NCBI GenBank assembly: GCA_016213895.1
Contig: JACQZJ010000131.1
Span: 6,496 to 51,270, forward strand
From: Planctomycetota bacterium
GTDB taxonomy: Bacteria; Planctomycetota; B15-G4; JADJEK01
Length of the DNA: 44,775 nucleotides
Reading direction: 5' to 3'
The notes under the pieces are model-generated. The model saw only the letters and a program-made list of their open reading frames with translations, was not told the DNA's origin and did not search any database. Within the stretch, counting starts at the first letter, position 1. The number at the start of each line of letters is the position of its first letter. Below are positions 16,568 to 24,947 of the stretch, one piece after another. Both the position numbers and the translations under genes were made by a program.

Positions 16568-17659
16568 TCAGCCGAGCGGGAAACGGCTGAGCGCGAGGCC
16601 CGGCGGCGCCTCGGCGCGGCCGCGGTAGATGTCCCAGTAGACCTTGCGCGCCTCGCCGAGCGCGTTGTACAGGTTGTGGCCGGGATCGGCCTGTTGCGTG
16701 CCGGCGATCGCGTTCTTGTCGTCCACCAGGACGAGCTTCTGGCAGCGGTTCAGGATGCCGGCCGTGCCGATGCTGCATATGGCGACCACCTCGCGCGCCT
16801 TGCTGCGCTCGAGCAGCTCGCCGTAGGACATGTCGCGCTCGACCACTGTCACGCCCATTTGCCGCAGGATCGTGACGATGCCGAGGATGGTCACGGAGGG
16901 CAGGATCAGGTTGCTCTCCGGGATCTTGATCACGGCGCCGTCCCGCAAGGCGAAGAGGCAGCAGGACGAGTCCCACTCGGTGACGTTCCGGTCCGCGAGC
17001 GGGAGGTGCGTGCGGTCGTCGAGGAAGAGGGCCGAGGCGGCCTCGGGCACCAGCGCCTTGGCCGCGTCCACGGCCTTCACGCTCGTCAGGTAGTTGACGC
17101 CCAGCTTGAGGCAGCCGGTGCCGTTCACGCCCACGGCGCGCACCAGGCCGGGGACGACCACGCCGGTGAACGGCTCGCCGAGGTAGCGGTCGTAGCGGCA
17201 CGCGACCGCGCGGATGGCGGGCTTGCCGGGGAAGGTCACGCCGATCGACTGCTCCTCGTCGATGGTGAAGGGTCTCAGGTACCCCTGGGCGCCGAGGTCG
17301 GCCATCTCGCTCAGGAAGGGCAGCATGTCGGTCGAGGCGAAGAACTTGTTCACGAAGAGGTCGATCATGTCCTCGGTCGTGGGCACGAGAGACTGTTGGC
17401 TGCGGCCGAGGTTGAAGGCGATGCCGCGCTGGAAGCGCTTGAGGTTGTGCTCGAGGTTCAGAAACACCAGCTCGAGGCGGCCCTGGGCGTTCCTGTGGCA
17501 GAAGAAGCGGATGCCCTCGAACGCCAGGCAGAGCCCGTAGTGGATCGAGCGCGAGACCGCGCTCACTTTCGACGTGGCCGCGAGCAGGTCGAACTGGCGC
17601 GAGCCCAGCACGTAGCGCATCTGCCGCGCCGCCCACTTGATGCCTTCGAAGCCTGCCAT
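16568..17659 (-). CDS. Branched-chain aminotransferase-like (class IV PLP) protein
   Basis: 363 residues from ATG 17657-17659, chosen because GGAGG lies 6 nt upstream; an in-frame ATG 39 nt earlier lacks such a site. Fold-type IV signatures: SIHYGLCLAFEGIRFF (38-53), an Arg/His-rich LNLEHNLKRF, YDRYLG, and NGTGCLKLGVNY with the predicted PLP-binding Lys 185. Later come FLDD, VTEWDSSCCLFAL and a SIGTAGILN phosphate-loop region. It would transfer an amino group between a branched-chain or related amino acid and an oxo acid. Divergence from typical IlvE (for example Cys-rich DSSCC and a long N-terminus) leaves the exact substrate open. Probably co-transcribed with the downstream dehydrogenase. 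Confidence 0.75.
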   Translation of the reverse strand: MAGFEGIKWAARQMRYVLGSRQFDLLAATSKVSAVSRSIHYGLCLAFEGIRFFCHRNAQGRLELVFLNLEHNLKRFQRGIAFNLGRSQQSLVPTTEDMIDLFVNKFFASTDMLPFLSEMADLGAQGYLRPFTIDEEQSIGVTFPGKPAIRAVACRYDRYLGEPFTGVVVPGLVRAVGVNGTGCLKLGVNYLTSVKAVDAAKALVPEAASALFLDDRTHLPLADRNVTEWDSSCCLFALRDGAVIKIPESNLILPSVTILGIVTILRQMGVTVVERDMSYGELLERSKAREVVAICSIGTAGILNRCQKLVLVDDKNAIAGTQQADPGHNLYNALGEARKVYWDIYRGRAEAPPGLALSRFPLG

Positions 17660-17796
17660 TAGTGGCCTCCGAGTACGTGCGCCCTGAACCCGCGCCACCG
17701 TAGAGGAACGCGGGCCGGCGAGTCAACAAGGGCGGTTGGGCGCGGCCTCCTGCGCTCGAGCCGAGCGGCCGGGGCTGGCCGGTCCCTCGCGGCCAC

Positions 17797-18870
17797 GTGC
17801 TCTTCACCGACTCTCGCAAGCTCGGCCGCGTGGTCGATCGCACGCACCGGGAACTCACCGGCGAGGACATCGCGCGCATCGCTCGCAGCTGCCACGCCTG
17901 GCGAGGCGAGGAAGACGCGGGCGAGTACGCCGACGCCGCCGGGTTCTGCAGGAACGCGCCGCTGGAGGAGGTCCGCAAGCACGGCCACGTGCTCACGACC
18001 GGCCGCTACGTCGGCGCCGAGGCCCAGCAGGACGACGGCGAGCCGTTCGACCAGAAGATGCAGCAGCTTGCTGCACAAATGCGCGATCAGCAAGCCGAGG
18101 CCGCGAGGCTCGACGCCGCCATCGCCGCCAACCTGAGGGAGCTGGGTATGGCGGGTAGGAAGAAGACGTCGAAAGTCCCTGTCCGGGCAGTGGTTCCGGC
18201 GCGCGGCTCTCGCGGGAGGACCCGAGAGGGAGCCTCGTTTCCGGTTCCCCCACCGCGTGCTGAGCTGTCTCGTGACTACGGCGAGACCCTCAACGCGATC
18301 AAGCAGCGCATCCAGGAAGAACGGCTTCGCGTCGTCCTGGCCGCCAACTCGGCGATGGTCTTGTTGTGTTGGGACATCGGCCGGATGATCCTGGATCGCC
18401 AGCAGCGCGAGGGCTGGGGCGCGAGGGTCATCGACCGCCTCGCCGCGGATCTCCGCGAGAGCTACCCCGACATGAAGGGACTATCGGCGCGCAACCTGCT
18501 GTTCATGCGCAGCCTCGCTGAGGTCTGCCCGGACGCGGAGAAAACGAAACAGCTTGTTTCACGATTGCCCTGGGGCCACGTCATCCGCCTTCTGCAGCGG
18601 GTGAAGGAGTCCGATGTGCGCGAGTGGTACATGCGGGAGTGCATCGAGCACGGCTGGAGCAGGAGCATCCTCGAGCTGCAGATCGACGGCCGGGGCGACC
18701 GGCGGCGCCGAGTGCGCGGCAGAGCCGTCTCTTCGACCCGTGGCGCCGGTATACTGCCGGCCCGGTTTCGCCGCGAGGGCGTGAACGCCCTGGCGGGAGA
18801 GGCCGGGCTACCGCGCCCGCCGCAAGCGTGCACGGCTCGAAGGATGGAAGCGCACGATGGTCATGCTTGA
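17797..18870 (+). pseudogene. Chimeric remnant: HsdM C-terminus joined to truncated DUF1016 protein
   Basis: The open frame has two unrelated parts. Residues 1 to about 120 match the C-terminal end of type I restriction methylase Hsd[52 protein letters not shown], then DDGEPF and a coiled-coil tail. The methylase catalytic domain is missing; the same frame meets a TAG at 17701. Residues about 155-300 match the N-terminal domain of DUF1016/YhcG proteins ([54 protein letters not shown]). The C-terminal nuclease-like domain is replaced by unrelated Arg-rich sequence that includes a GGGCG-TGAA-CGCCC hairpin (18777-18790). This is best read as a deletion scar of a lost restriction island. Its end overlaps the next gene by 14 nt. 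Confidence 0.7.
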
Positions 18871-19465
18871 CGAAGCCGCGCTGATCGCCAAGCTCGCGAA
18901 GCTCGAGGCGCTGTACGCTCGGCCGGGGACGGATGGAGAGCGCGTGGCCGCCGGCATGGCGCGCGACCGGATTCGCGAACGCCTGCGCGAGATCGAGCGC
19001 GTGGAACGTCCCATCGAGTTCCGCTTCACCGTCTCGGACAACTGGTCGCGGTCGCTCCTGTCGGCCCTGTTGCGGCGCTACGGGATCGCCCCCTACCGCT
19101 ACCGCGGGCAGCGCTACACCACCATCATGGCCATGGCCACGCGCACCTTCGTGGACGAGACGCTCTGGCCCCAGTTCGAGCAGGCGGACGCGATCCTGCG
19201 CCAGTATCTCCAGGAGGTCACGGACAAGGTCATCTCCAAGGCGATCTCGGGCGACCTGACCGACGTGGAGGAGCGCGCGAAGAGCGCTGGACCGAGTCCC
19301 GCTGCACCCGCTCGCGAGGAGAAGAGGGGCGCGTCGCAGGCCGAACGGCCGCAGCCGCCGCCGCGGCCGGGGAGGGACGGACGGAAAGTCGGGCGCAATG
19401 ACCCGTGCCCCTGCGGCAGCGGGCGGAAGTACAAGAAGTGCTGCGGCCGGACCACCGGCCGTTGA
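18857..19465 (+). CDS. SEC-C motif protein
   Basis: 202 residues. The N-terminal 140 residues are charged and helical, with a distinctive middle ([48 protein letters not shown]) that I do not recognise as a named family. A Pro/Ala-rich linker leads to a C-terminal SEC-C zinc-binding motif, [20 protein letters not shown], as found at the end of SecA and in many small adaptor proteins. The motif binds a metal and often mediates protein or nucleic-acid contacts. It follows the restriction-system remnant with a 14-nt overlap and precedes another SEC-C gene by 36 bp. Function unknown. Confidence 0.75.
   Translation: MVMLDEAALIAKLAKLEALYARPGTDGERVAAGMARDRIRERLREIERVERPIEFRFTVSDNWSRSLLSALLRRYGIAPYRYRGQRYTTIMAMATRTFVDETLWPQFEQADAILRQYLQEVTDKVISKAISGDLTDVEERAKSAGPSPAAPAREEKRGASQAERPQPPPRPGRDGRKVGRNDPCPCGSGRKYKKCCGRTTGR
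19388..19446 (+). repeat. SEC-C coding repeat, copy 1
   Basis: 59-bp stretch encoding the SEC-C motif at the end of the 18857 gene. It is identical to 19697-19755 except at two positions, far more alike than two diverged genes would be expected to be. Confidence 0.9.
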
Positions 19466-19501
19466 TGGCTGCGATGGCATGACCAAGAGAGGAGCGAGGC
19501 G

Positions 19502-19783
19502 ATGAGGCACCAGGGAACGTCCAAGAATCCGGCCGTGGTGCGGGTCCAGACGGAGGCCAGGGCGCGGGAGATCCTCTCGATCTGTGATCAGCACGGCTGG
19601 AAGGTCATCGTGGGCCTTCAGCCCGATGAGGATGAGGACGTGTCGGACGTCGAGCGGCTGCTGCATCCGCTGGAACCGGCAAGGGCCGCGCCGACCGTCG
19701 GGCGCAACGACCCATGCCCCTGCGGCAGCGGGCGGAAGTACAAGAAGTGCTGCGGTGCGAACACCGCGGCGTCGCAGGGCTGA
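19502..19783 (+). CDS. Small SEC-C/SWIM metal-binding protein
   Basis: 93 residues; ATG after AGAGGAGCG. The body ([44 protein letters not shown]) fits the short 'SWIM/SEC-C metal-binding' proteins (PBPRA1643-like, as I recall the family). The C-terminus is the same [20 protein letters not shown] motif as in the gene 36 bp upstream. It probably binds zinc through the CPC and CC cysteines. Role unknown; the pair sits between a defence-island scar and the bam operon, on the opposite strand from the latter. Confidence 0.8.
   Translation: MRHQGTSKNPAVVRVQTEARAREILSICDQHGWKVIVGLQPDEDEDVSDVERLLHPLEPARAAPTVGRNDPCPCGSGRKYKKCCGANTAASQG
19697..19755 (+). repeat. SEC-C coding repeat, copy 2
   Basis: Second copy of the 59-bp SEC-C coding stretch, two mismatches from 19388-19446, direct orientation, 309 bp apart start to start. 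Confidence 0.9.
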
Positions 19784-19964
19784 GGTGCGGGCGCGGAGGA
19801 CGGGTGTTCGCGGGCGCGCTGCTGCGTGGGGCGGTCGGCCGAATCCGATGGATAGGGGCGTGCCCGGCGGAGGACATCGGGGGCATCACTGGCGACTGCC
19901 GGTTTCTGGGGGCGATCAAGTTGCCGATGCGCTCAACCGCGCTCTTGGCGGCGGAGGAGCTCGC

Positions 19965-20807
19965 TCACTCGCGGCGCGCGCCCTTGCCCTTCCTGACCAC
20001 GACGCGAGCCTCCTCGGGCAGGGGCGGCGGAACGGGCGCGCCCGAGATCTTCCGCACCGCGCCGAAGCGGGGCGGGCAGACGTCGAAGCAGGTTCCGCAC
20101 TTGATGCACTTGTCCTGGTCGACCACGTGGATGAGGTTCTTGCCGCCGGCGATGGCGTCCGCCGGGCAGCGGCGCAGGCAGATCATGCACGCCTGGCACA
20201 GCTCCGGTTCGACGTAGTACGAGACCACGTCGCGGATGAGCGCTGCGACCTCGTCCGTGGCGTAGAGCTGCAGGTACTCCTCGGGGCTCTTGAGACGCAG
20301 CGCGAGCTTCTCTCTTTTCGCCAGCTTGATGTAGGGAACGAGCCGCGCGAGCGCCGCCAGGCGTGACGCGAGGTGGTCGGGCGTCGCTCCTTCGGCCGCG
20401 CCGAGCGGCCCGAGCTCGCGCAGCGTGTTGGCGAAGTCGTTCATCACCTCGGCGAAGCGGATGCCCTCGGAAGCGCCGACCCATTCCAGACGCAGCCGCT
20501 CGGGGCGGACGCCGGCGTGCTCCAGCAGCTTCTTGCACAGGTGCATCATGTTCAGGGCGTCATAGTTCCCCTCGGTGACGTAGTGGCATTCGCCCAGCCA
20601 GCAGCCGGCGATGATGACGCCGGTGGCGCCCTTCTGGAAGGCGCGCAGGACGAACGCCAGGTCGACCCGCCCGGTGCACATCAGGCGGATGATCCGGATC
20701 TCCGGTGGGTATGCCAGTCTGGAAACTCCAGACAGGTCTGCCGCGGAGTACGCTCACCAGTTGCAGAGGAACGCGACGATCCTCGGCTTGTGCCCGAGTC
20801 CAGTCAT
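19965..20807 (-). CDS. bamF: BamF-like selenoprotein (MvhD-type plus two 4Fe-4S)
   Basis: 280 residues when the in-frame UGA at 20754-20756 is read as selenocysteine (Sec 18). Translation without read-through yields a useless 17-residue peptide, while homology clearly runs on: IVAFLCNW-Sec-AYSAADLSGVSR, then RIIRLMCTGRVD. This is the start of MvhD/FlpD proteins, whose CNW-C/Sec pair binds an iron-sulfur cluster. AGGAGG lies 7 nt before the ATG, which itself overlaps the bamE stop (ATGA). Other cluster ligands are C44, C69 and C74. A C-terminal ferredoxin region adds two 4Fe-4S motifs (C204-C214 and C234-C244). It should pass electrons between an outside donor and the HdrA-like BamE in the benzoyl-CoA reductase complex. 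Last gene of the operon. Confidence 0.85.
20714..20736 (-). promoter_or_regulatory. SECIS-like hairpin for bamF Sec insertion
   Basis: On the mRNA strand a perfect 7-bp stem GUCUGGA / UCCAGAC encloses the loop GUU; a U-U mismatch and two more C-G pairs extend it. The loop begins 27 nt after the UGA and its first base is G. Bacterial SECIS elements are known to sit just downstream of the UGA, with a short stem and a G at the start of the apical loop, so position and shape both fit. Confidence 0.8.
20754..20756 (-). other. UGA selenocysteine codon (Sec 18 of BamF)
   Basis: UGA stands exactly where MvhD-like proteins carry the second Cys or a Sec in the CNW-C/U motif. Coding resemblance is strong on both sides in one frame, and a SECIS-like hairpin follows. 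A plain nonsense mutation is the alternative, but it would not explain the hairpin or the choice of position. Confidence 0.85.
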
Positions 20808-22477
20808 GATCCGACCTCCTGTTTGGCGTGAGCTTGCTCGCCGGCGCCGCTTGGTGCCTCGAAAAGGGCCGCGTCGATCTGGTTCAGAACCTCCTCGTTG
20901 GTGTAGTGCCTGAGGACGATGGCGCTGGTCGGGCACTTGGCGCAGCAGAGGCCGTCCCCCTTGCACAGGACGGGGTTCACCTCCGCCTTGTCGCCCCCCG
21001 GCGTCTTGCGCCAGTGGATCGCGCCGTAGGAACAGGCCGCGACGCAGGCGCCGCAGGATATGCACGTGGACTCGGCCACGGTGCAGACGGACCCGGAAGC
21101 CGTGACCGTGTCCTGGGACAGGAGCGTGGCGGCGCGGCCGGCCGCGCCGTAGGCCTGGCTGACCGCCTCGGAGAGGTGCTTCGGGTAGTGGCTGGAGCCG
21201 CACATGAAGACGCCGTCCGCGGCGAAGTCGACCGGCCGGAGCTTGACGTGCGCTTCCTGGAAGAAGCCGTCGGGATTCACGGGAACCTTGAAGAGGCGCG
21301 CGACGTCCGGGCTGCCCGCTGCGGGGGCGGCGGCCGCTGACAGGACCAGGAAGTGGGCGTCGATGGCCAGGCGCTGGCCGAGGATGGGGTCGGGCACGGT
21401 GACCCGCAGCACGGGCTTCTCCTCCTCGTCCCTGGCGGCCTCGACCTCGGGTTTGGCCGAAGGAGTAAAGCGCACGAAGCGGACGCCCTGGTCGGCGGCC
21501 TTCAGGTAGTAGTCCTCCTTGAAGCCGTAGGTCCGCATGTCGCGATAGAGGACATAGATGTCCAGCTCGGGGTTCAGTGCCTTGAGGCTGAGAGCGTTCT
21601 TGACGGCCTGGCTGCAGCAGACGCGCGCGCAGTAATCACGGCCCTCCTGCCGGCAGCCGACGCACTGGATCATCACCAGGCTGCGGGCGCGCGCCAGGCC
21701 TTCGTCTTTCCTGCTGATCCGTTCCTCCAGCTCAAGCTGGGTCCATACGCGCTCGTCCACGCCGTAGAGGTACTCGGTGGGCCGGTGCTCGTCCGCGCCG
21801 GTGGCGAGGATGGCGGCGCCGTGCTGGATGATCGTGACCTGGCCCTCCGCCTGGACCGTGGTGACGAAGCTGCCGACGTACCCGGACACGTCCGTGATGG
21901 TCGCCTCGTGGTAGACGTGGACGAGAGGGTGCTGATAGACGCGGCGGATGAGGTCCTGGAGATAGTCCTGGACGTCGAGCCCCTCGAGCGTGGTCTGGAT
22001 GCGGCGCGCCATGCCGCCCAGGTCCTTCGCTTTCTCGACCAGGTGGACCTCGAAGCCCTGGCCGGCGAGGCCGAGCGCGGCGTTCATCCCGGCCACGCCC
22101 CCGCCGACCACCAGGGCCGCCTTGTTGACGGGCAGCTCGAACTCCTTGAGCGGCTCCAGGTTGATGGTCCGGGCCACGGACATGCGCACGATGTCCTTCG
22201 CCTTCTCGGTGGCCTCCTCCTTCTGCTTGGAGTGGACCCAGGAGCAGTGCTCCCGGATGTTGGCCATGTCGAAGAAGTACTGGTTTATCCCAGCCTCGCG
22301 CAGGGTATCCCGGAAGAGCGGCTCGTGCGTGCGGGGGGTGCACGCCGCCACCACCACGCGGTTCAGGCCCTTCTCCCGTATGGTGTTCGCGATCTGCTCG
22401 GCCGCGTCGGTCGAGCAGATGAAGAGACCCTCCTCGGCGTGAGCGACCTCAGCTTGCCCCTCCTGGACTTCAACAGC
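20804..22477 (-). pseudogene. bamE: BamE/HdrA-like, 3' portion (out of frame with 5' portion)
   Basis: About 557 codons of the second half of a long HdrA-like flavoprotein: EEGLFICSTDAAEQIANTIR, VVVAACTPRTHEPLFRDTL, REHCSWVHS, a second nucleotide-binding loop ALVVGGGVAGMNAALG, QCVGCR with YCARVCCSQAVKNAL, and two C-terminal 4Fe-4S motifs (CISCGACVAACSYG, and CKGDGLCCAKCPTSAI). It has no start of its own that I can support. Its reading frame is -1 relative to the 5' part, and the switch must fall between about 22477 and 22440. Its stop overlaps the bamF start (ATGA). If not a sequencing or assembly fault, this half is not made as a normal protein. Confidence 0.75.
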
Positions 22478-23766
22478 GCCCCTGCCAGGGCGTTGGCCCC
22501 GCTGGCGCTCATCACCGATTCGGGGATGTCCATTGGCCCCTGGAAGGCGCCGCAGACGAATACCCCCGGGCGCGTGGTCTCGATGGGGTTGGCCGGGTTG
22601 GTCCGGCAGAAACCGTGCGCGTTGAGCTCGATGCCGAACTGCTCGGCCAGGCGCTTGACGTTGGTGGGCGCGGCGAGCCCCACGCCCAGGACCACCAGGT
22701 CGAACTCCTCCTCCTTCACGCCGTCCGCGTCCGTGGCGTAGCGGACGGTGACGTTCTTGCTCTCCGGGATCTCCCGCCCGATCTCCACGTAGCTGCGGAT
22801 GAACCTGACCCCGGGCAGCCGCTCCGCCCTCTGGTAGAAGCGCTCGAAATCCTTGCCGTACGAGCGAATGTCGTTGTGGAAGATGACGGCCTCGACGCCG
22901 GCGTCGTGGTCCTTGGCCAGGATGACCTGCTTCTGCACGTACGAGCAGCAGACCGAGGAGCAGTAGCTGTGGCCGCCCGGGAGCACCTGCCTGGAGCCGA
23001 CGCAGTGAATCCAGGCGATCTTGTGCGGGTGCTGGTGGTCCGAAGGACGCAGGATCTCGCCTTCGTGGGGCCCGGTGGCGCACAGCAGCCGCTCGAATTC
23101 GAGGCTGGTCACCACGTTCGCGATGGTCCCGTAGCCGTAATCGCCTCGCGCCCTGGGATCGAACGGCGCATAGCCGGGCGAGAGAACGATGGCGCCGACC
23201 TTGATGACCTGCTTCTTCGCCGTCTGGTGCAGGTCGATCGCGCGGTTCTTGCACACGCCCTCGCAGATGGAGCACTTGCCGTCCTGCAGGTAGAGGCAGC
23301 GCTCGTCGATGTAGGGCACGAGGGGCACGGCCTGGGAGAAGTAGATGTGGACGGCCTTGTTGGCCGACAGCTCCTGATTGAACGGATCGGGAACGCGCAG
23401 CGGGCAGTACTCCGCGCAGGTCGTGCAGCCGGTGCAGACGTCCTCGCGCACGTAGCGCGGCTTCCTGATCAGGGTGACCTCGAAGTCGCCAGCCTGCCCC
23501 TCGACGGCGGCCACCTCCGTGTGGGTCAGGATCTCGATGTTGGGATGCCGATCGCACTCGATGAACTTCGGGGACTCGATGCACATCGAGCAGTCGTTGG
23601 TGGGGAAGGTCTTGTCGAGCTGCGCCATCTTCCCGCCGATGGTCGGGTCCTTCTCGACCAGGTAGACCTTGTAGCCCGAGGTGGCGAGATCGAGGGCGGC
23701 CTGGATGCCGCTGATCCCGCCGCCGAGCACCATGACGTCTCCGAAGCTGCTGCCGGGCGCGCTCAT
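22363..23766 (-). CDS. bamE: BamE/HdrA-like flavoprotein, 5' portion (frame lost near its end)
   Basis: Open from ATG 23764-23766 (AGGAGGAGG upstream; ATGA overlap with the bamD stop) for 467 codons, of which about the last 35 are out of frame with the homology. It carries an FAD loop VLGGGISGIQAALDLA, then GGKMAQLDKTFPTNDCSMC and ESPKFIEC. A 4Fe-4S motif CTGCTTCAEYCPL, IHCVGSRQ with SYCSSVCCSYVQKQ, and FVCGAFQGPMDIPESVMSASGANALAGALL follow. HdrA-type proteins use the FAD to split an electron pair. After GALL the family normally continues with a ~45-residue PRIGVFVCxCG-type segment; here it is absent and the sequence jumps to VAHAEEGLFICS in another frame. Genuine loss, sequencing or assembly error cannot be separated here. 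Confidence 0.85.
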   Translation of the reverse strand: MSAPGSSFGDVMVLGGGISGIQAALDLATSGYKVYLVEKDPTIGGKMAQLDKTFPTNDCSMCIESPKFIECDRHPNIEILTHTEVAAVEGQAGDFEVTLIRKPRYVREDVCTGCTTCAEYCPLRVPDPFNQELSANKAVHIYFSQAVPLVPYIDERCLYLQDGKCSICEGVCKNRAIDLHQTAKKQVIKVGAIVLSPGYAPFDPRARGDYGYGTIANVVTSLEFERLLCATGPHEGEILRPSDHQHPHKIAWIHCVGSRQVLPGGHSYCSSVCCSYVQKQVILAKDHDAGVEAVIFHNDIRSYGKDFERFYQRAERLPGVRFIRSYVEIGREIPESKNVTVRYATDADGVKEEEFDLVVLGVGLAAPTNVKRLAEQFGIELNAHGFCRTNPANPIETTRPGVFVCGAFQGPMDIPESVMSASGANALAGALLKSRRGKLRSLTPRRVSSSARPTRPSRSRTPYGRRA

Positions 23767-24944
23767 CGCGCCTCCTCCTGTCCGAGCAGCGCTTCCTGGA
23801 CGATCTCCGTGACGTCCTTGATCAAGAGCGGCTCGCCGCCTGGCAGGGCGAGGCTGCTTTCCTCGAAGTTCGTGATGCAGTACGGGCACGCGGTCGCCAG
23901 CACCTCGGCGCCGGTCGCGCGCGCCTGGGCCACGCGCAGGTCGGAGAAGCGCTCGCTCTTCGGCGTCTCCATCCAGATCCTGCCGCCCCCGCCGCCGCAG
24001 CAGAGGCTGCGCTGGCGGGAGTCTTGCATCTCCACCAGCTCGAGCCCGGGGAGCCGCCGCAAGACGTCCCGCGGCTGGTCATAGATGCCGTTGTGGCGCC
24101 CCAGGTAGCAGGGGTCGTGATAGGTGACTTTCTTGGGGTAGCGCCCACTGAGCCGCAGCCGTCCCTGCTCGATAAGCTCCGCCAGGAACTGGGCGACGTG
24201 GACGACCTCGAACTTCACCATGAACTCGGGGTACTCGTTCCTGAAGGTGTGGTAGCAGTGCGGAGAGGAGACCAGGATCCTCTTCACCCCGTTGTCGATG
24301 AAGGCCTTGATGTTCTCCCTGGCGAGCGTCTTGAACACGTCCTCGTTGCCGGTCTTGCGGATGCTCTCGCCGCAGCAGCTCTCACGCGTGCCCAGGATGC
24401 CGAAAGTCACACCGGCCTTGTCGAGGATCCGGGCCGTGGCGGCCGCCACCTTCTGCAGTCTCGGGTCGTAGCTGTTGTAGCAGCCGACGAAGTAGAGGAG
24501 CTCCATGCCCTCGGCGAAGGGCTTCACCGGCAGGCCGTTGGCCCAGGCGGCGCGCTTGCCTCTTTCCTCGCTCAGGGGGTTGCCGTGCGCGAGGAGACTC
24601 GTGGCGGCGGCGCGCACCGGACGCACGGAGCCGGGGAACACCTCGTAGCTCGTGGCGACCCTTCTTATCGCCGTCCCCACGCCGATCTGGTCCACGCCCC
24701 TGGGGCAATGGGACGGGCAGGAGCCGCAGGTCGTGCACCGCCAGATGTCCTCGAGCTCGATCTCGGGAAGGCCGAGGCTCGCCTGCCACATGATCTTGCG
24801 GATGCTGAAGTTCCTCACCCTGTTCCAGGGGCAGACGACGTCGCACTTCCCGCACTGATAGCAGAAGCGGTAGGCCTCGCCGCGCGCCTCCCTGATCTCG
24901 GCGACGACCTGCGCGAAGGGGGCGACCGTCTCCAGCGTGTCCAC
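23763..24944 (-). CDS. bamD: BamD-like HdrC-HdrB fusion iron-sulfur protein
   Basis: 393 residues from a GTG, 3 nt after the bamC stop. The N-terminal HdrC-like part has two 4Fe-4S motifs (C28, C31, C34, C38 and C70, C73, C76, C80). The rest is HdrB-like with two CCG domains: the first has GCYNSYDP, RESCCGES and SSPHCYHTF; the second has HDPCYLGRHN, SLCCGGGGGRIW and ACPYCITNF. The CCG domains of HdrB hold unusual iron-sulfur clusters. Here the first CCG ends in PHCYH rather than CxxC, a difference from the full motif that may mean only one such cluster forms. In the benzoyl-CoA reductase complex it would link BamC to BamE. Soluble; no membrane segment. Confidence 0.85.
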   Translation of the reverse strand: MDTLETVAPFAQVVAEIREARGEAYRFCYQCGKCDVVCPWNRVRNFSIRKIMWQASLGLPEIELEDIWRCTTCGSCPSHCPRGVDQIGVGTAIRRVATSYEVFPGSVRPVRAAATSLLAHGNPLSEERGKRAAWANGLPVKPFAEGMELLYFVGCYNSYDPRLQKVAAATARILDKAGVTFGILGTRESCCGESIRKTGNEDVFKTLARENIKAFIDNGVKRILVSSPHCYHTFRNEYPEFMVKFEVVHVAQFLAELIEQGRLRLSGRYPKKVTYHDPCYLGRHNGIYDQPRDVLRRLPGLELVEMQDSRQRSLCCGGGGGRIWMETPKSERFSDLRVAQARATGAEVLATACPYCITNFEESSLALPGGEPLLIKDVTEIVQEALLGQEEAR

Positions 24945-24947
24945 GGT

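Noticed and set aside
19784-19964. Possible small gene or IS end in the 181-bp gap after the SEC-C genes
   Set aside because: No start with a ribosome site, no inverted repeats or transposase resemblance; left as unassigned intergenic DNA.
20754-20756. Nonsense mutation making bamF a pseudogene
   Set aside because: The codon is UGA at a known Cys/Sec site, the frame continues unchanged, and a SECIS-like hairpin follows at the right distance.
22440-22480. Programmed -1 frameshift in bamE
   Set aside because: No convincing slippery heptamer was seen, and a conserved stretch of the protein is missing, which slippage would not explain.
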